NCBI GenBank assembly: GCA_017798145.1
Contig: CP059069.1
Coordinates: 4,325,226 to 4,389,225 of the forward strand
Length of the DNA: 64,000 nt
Origin: Akkermansiaceae bacterium
GTDB lineage: Bacteria; Verrucomicrobiota; Verrucomicrobiia; Verrucomicrobiales; Akkermansiaceae
Reading direction: 5' to 3'
In this document: one piece after another, positions 61,709-64,000 of the stretch
How the letters are laid out: every line of letters starts with the position of its first letter
Position numbering within the stretch: the first letter of the stretch is position 1
The notes under the pieces: model-generated
The model's database searches: none
What the model was told of the DNA's origin: nothing
What the model saw: only the letters and a program-made list of their open reading frames with translations
Made by a program: the position numbers and the translations under genes

Positions 61709-62905
61709 TCATGGAAACTCCAGGCACAAGGCCTTGAGATACTTCGCCTCGCGGAAATCCGCCGGATGATCCGTTGCATGGCCGCTGCGCCAAAGCACAC
61801 GGAATATCCGTCCGGTATCGCGCGCCGCCGTTTCCACCACCCGCAAAAATTCCTCTTCGGGGACATGTGCGGAGCATGATGCGGCGACGAGAATCCCGCC
61901 CGGGCGCAGGTGGCGCAGGGCGGCGGCATTGAGCTTCCCGTATGCCCGCACAGCGCCCTCCCTTTCAGACTCCCGCTTGGCCAGGCTTGGCGGATCGGTA
62001 ATGATGAGATCGTATTTTCCCTCCGTCTCCTCCAACCACTTGAACGCATCCGCCTGCACAGCATGACGCTCCACGGAGGCAAGCGACGGATTGAGCGAAA
62101 CATTGCGCGCCGCACTGTCCAGCGCATGACGGCTGATATCGAGATCCGTGATGGACTTCGCGCCACCGCGTGCGGCATAGAGGGAAAAGCCACCCGTGAA
62201 GCTGAACACGTTGAGCACATCACGCCCCATTGACAGCCCCTCGACTCGTGCCCGGTTCTCGCGCTGATCCAGGAAAAACCCGGTCTTCTGCCCGTGCATC
62301 ACCGCCGCCTCAAAGCGCAACCCGTTTTCCGAGAATACCACCGTCTCACGGCCGGCTGCGCCCCGGAAGCCCTCCGCGATCCCCGCCTCCGCCGCCATCG
62401 CCGCGATGTTGCGGCTCAGCCTCAGGACGAGGTGTTCCGGAGAGAGCACCTCGCGGAACACTTCCTCGATCACGTCCCAATGCGGCAGCCATCCCGCCGC
62501 ATAGATTTTCACCACCAGAGTGTCCGCATACCTGTCCGCCACGATCCCGGGAAAACCCTCGCTCTCGCCGTTGATCAGCCGCGCCCCGTCCGTGCTGTCT
62601 GTTAGGACGGAGCCCTCCCGTCGCGCAAGGCAGGCGAGAGCCTTTCCCATCCACCAGTCCCGGCCTATCGCCGCAGGCTTGCCGCAGTGGAGGATGCGGG
62701 TGCGGATCGGTGAATCGGAATCATAAAGGCCGATGGCGAGGAAGCGATCCTTGCGGTCGTACATCACCGCCAGCTCACCCGTGGTGCCGGGTCGGTTCTG
62801 TGCTTTCACGCTGTCGGCAAACACCCACGGATGCCCACCGCGCACCGCCGCCTCCGCCCTCGGGAAAAGCGCGAGCCGCAGCCTTGTATTTGGTTCATCG
62901 CTCAT
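61709..62905 (-). CDS. rlmI: RlmI-like 23S rRNA (cytosine-C5) methyltransferase
   Basis: A 398-residue class I methyltransferase. An N-terminal PUA domain (LRLALFPRAEAAVRGGHPWVFADSV) precedes the catalytic domain, with SAM loop NVFSFTGGFSLYAARGGA and the DPPSLAKRES motif, and CSAHVPEEEF carrying a Cys near the end. The architecture is that of RlmI, which methylates C1962 of E. coli 23S rRNA. Length is normal. It converges with the NHL gene (10 bases apart). Confidence 0.87.
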   Translation of the reverse strand: MSDEPNTRLRLALFPRAEAAVRGGHPWVFADSVKAQNRPGTTGELAVMYDRKDRFLAIGLYDSDSPIRTRILHCGKPAAIGRDWWMGKALACLARREGSVLTDSTDGARLINGESEGFPGIVADRYADTLVVKIYAAGWLPHWDVIEEVFREVLSPEHLVLRLSRNIAAMAAEAGIAEGFRGAAGRETVVFSENGLRFEAAVMHGQKTGFFLDQRENRARVEGLSMGRDVLNVFSFTGGFSLYAARGGAKSITDLDISRHALDSAARNVSLNPSLASVERHAVQADAFKWLEETEGKYDLIITDPPSLAKRESEREGAVRAYGKLNAAALRHLRPGGILVAASCSAHVPEEEFLRVVETAARDTGRIFRVLWRSGHATDHPADFREAKYLKALCLEFP

Positions 62906-63061
62906 GCGCAGCTAGCAGAACCCGCGGCCATCCGGCATACAAGCACCAAGGGCATCTGCCTCCCAATCGAACGGAGCAGGGGATGGGACTGCGCGTCGGA
63001 TGAAATGAGCTGCCGTTGGAGAAACATCATAGCCGTCACACTGCAGGATCACATTCAGCGC

Positions 63062-64000
63062 TTACTTGGCGCGCCATGGCGTCGCACCGCCCCTTGCAAT
63101 GTGTTTGCGGAGCATTTCGGTCAACTCCGCGAGCTTGGCTTTCTCGGTTGCCGCCAGGTTGTTCTTTTCCTGGGGATCCTCCGCGAGGTGATAAAGTTCG
63201 AGGGGGCTGAACGGATCGTTCTGCATGAGCTTCCAGCCTTCATGGATGATGGCCTCGTAGCTTTTCCCGGCATAGGCTCCGCCCTCGCGGCGGACGAAGT
63301 AGAGTTCGCGCGGGGTGTCATCAGCTGCTCCCCGCAGGATGGGCACGAGGCTGCGGGCATCGAGATCACGGGCAGGCGGCACCCCGGCCAGCTGAAGGAA
63401 GGTTGGGAATACATCGAAGACCAATCCCTCATATCCGCTGCTGGTGCCAGCCTTGATCCCTGCGGGCCAGCGGATGGAAAATGGCACTTTCAGCCCACCG
63501 TCGTAATGATCCTGCTTGCCGCCGCGCCATGGGTCGTTGTTCTGCCCGTGGGGGATGGAGCCGCCGTTGTCCGAGCTGAATACAACGACCGTGTTTTCCT
63601 CGAGGCCGGACTCCCGCAGGGCGGCCAGCACCGTGCCGATCCAGTGGTCGAGGTGTTCGACAAAGGCGACGTTCCTGGCGCGCTTCGGGTTGAGGCCGGG
63701 TGAGCGCTGCCTGACTTTCTCGAACCATTCCTTGGGCGGCTCGATGGGGAAATGCGGGGCGTTGTAGGAGAGATAGAGGAAGAACGGTTTTCCGGAAGCC
63801 CCTCGTTCCCGCAGATACCCGCAGGCCCATTCGCTGAAAAGCTCCGTGGCGTGCCCCTCGGGCTTGATCGTTTCCGTGTTCAGGCGCATGAAATTCTTCC
63901 CATTCCTGCCATGTCCGTAGTAGCTGTCCATCATGTCGCCGAGGAAGCCGTGGAAGTGGTCGAAGCCGCGCTCGTTGGGGGTGTTGGGGGATTCGAGGCC
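63062..64000 (-). CDS. Sulfatase, C-terminal part (partial)
   Basis: The gene enters from the right edge, so 312 C-terminal residues are visible. The N-terminal domain with the formylglycine Cys/Ser (C/S-x-P-x-R) lies outside. The window part shows GFDHFHGF, FLYLSYNAPHFPIEPP, VVVFSSDNGGSIPHGQNNDPWRGGKQDHYDGGLKVPFSIRWP, and a typical C-terminal beta region ending HIARGGATPWRAK. Arylsulfatase-type enzymes remove sulfate from algal or animal polysaccharides. Maturation by a formylglycine-generating enzyme is required and none is in view. The substrate is unknown. Confidence 0.9.
   Translation of the reverse strand, partial: GLESPNTPNERGFDHFHGFLGDMMDSYYGHGRNGKNFMRLNTETIKPEGHATELFSEWACGYLRERGASGKPFFLYLSYNAPHFPIEPPKEWFEKVRQRSPGLNPKRARNVAFVEHLDHWIGTVLAALRESGLEENTVVVFSSDNGGSIPHGQNNDPWRGGKQDHYDGGLKVPFSIRWPAGIKAGTSSGYEGLVFDVFPTFLQLAGVPPARDLDARSLVPILRGAADDTPRELYFVRREGGAYAGKSYEAIIHEGWKLMQNDPFSPLELYHLAEDPQEKNNLAATEKAKLAELTEMLRKHIARGGATPWRAK

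Overview
The window is about 62% GC and densely coding. It looks like a chromosomal segment of a Verrucomicrobiota bacterium, probably in or near Verrucomicrobiales/Akkermansiaceae. This is inferred from a PVC-type cytochrome c dehydrogenase, a Tat-exported Gfo/Idh/MocA oxidoreductase, an arylsulfatase, a GH78 rhamnosidase, a SASA-type esterase, a protein resembling the Verru_Chthon cassette protein A family, and starts that mostly lack strong Shine-Dalgarno sites. No phage, insertion sequence, integrase or CRISPR array was found. One class II tRNA gene is present.

Layout. 1-8.5 kb: end of an Fe-S serine dehydratase, a Gfo/Idh oxidoreductase, an aldehyde dehydrogenase, a decayed VapC toxin with dispersed repeats, an FAD disulfide oxidoreductase, a PQQ-like/cytochrome c dehydrogenase and murG. 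8.6-17.2 kb: M3 oligopeptidase, uppP, DUF2062, purB, yidC, a TIM-barrel isomerase and tRNA-Leu(AAG) with its terminator. 17.2-26.1 kb: ABC-F ATPase, exported serine protease, glutaminyl cyclotransferase, an rsmA-Nudix fusion, rppH, a nucleotidyltransferase and a double thioredoxin-fold protein. 26.4-36.4 kb: a coiled-coil membrane pair, a CDF transporter, two small zinc-ribbon/DUF genes, an RRM protein with a 5' UTR hairpin, a sensor kinase/NarL regulator pair with a discoidin-like ectodomain, purC, cinA and transaldolase. 36.5-45.6 kb: GH78, HiPIP and SASA esterase (the last two share a near-palindrome just upstream), a COG4112 Nudix protein, an epimerase, ispE, pgeF and marR. 45.6-48.8 kb: a gene-poor 0.8 kb with a dispersed repeat, ribosomal protein L31 type B, a hydrolase and a histone-deacetylase-like protein. 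48.9-60.3 kb: an envelope block. It holds a VIT/VWA/DUF2135 giant coupled to an SLBB export protein, then an insulated three-gene unit (1150-residue pseudopilin-like protein plus two paralogous secreted proteins), then a convergent ECF sigma/anti-sigma/PDZ operon. 60.4-64 kb: NHL-repeat protein, RlmI-like methyltransferase and the C-terminal part of a sulfatase.

How the genes fit together. Sugar-polymer degradation (GH78, SASA, sulfatase, Gfo/Idh, hydroxypyruvate-isomerase-like, aldehyde dehydrogenase) is scattered rather than in one locus. Envelope biogenesis is well represented (murG, uppP, yidC, pgeF, ispE). The least explained parts are the 52998-57947 cassette, the rsmA-Nudix fusion, the shared 20-bp element at 39867 and 40366, and several structured intergenic sequences. 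All family calls come from reading the sequence, with no database search.
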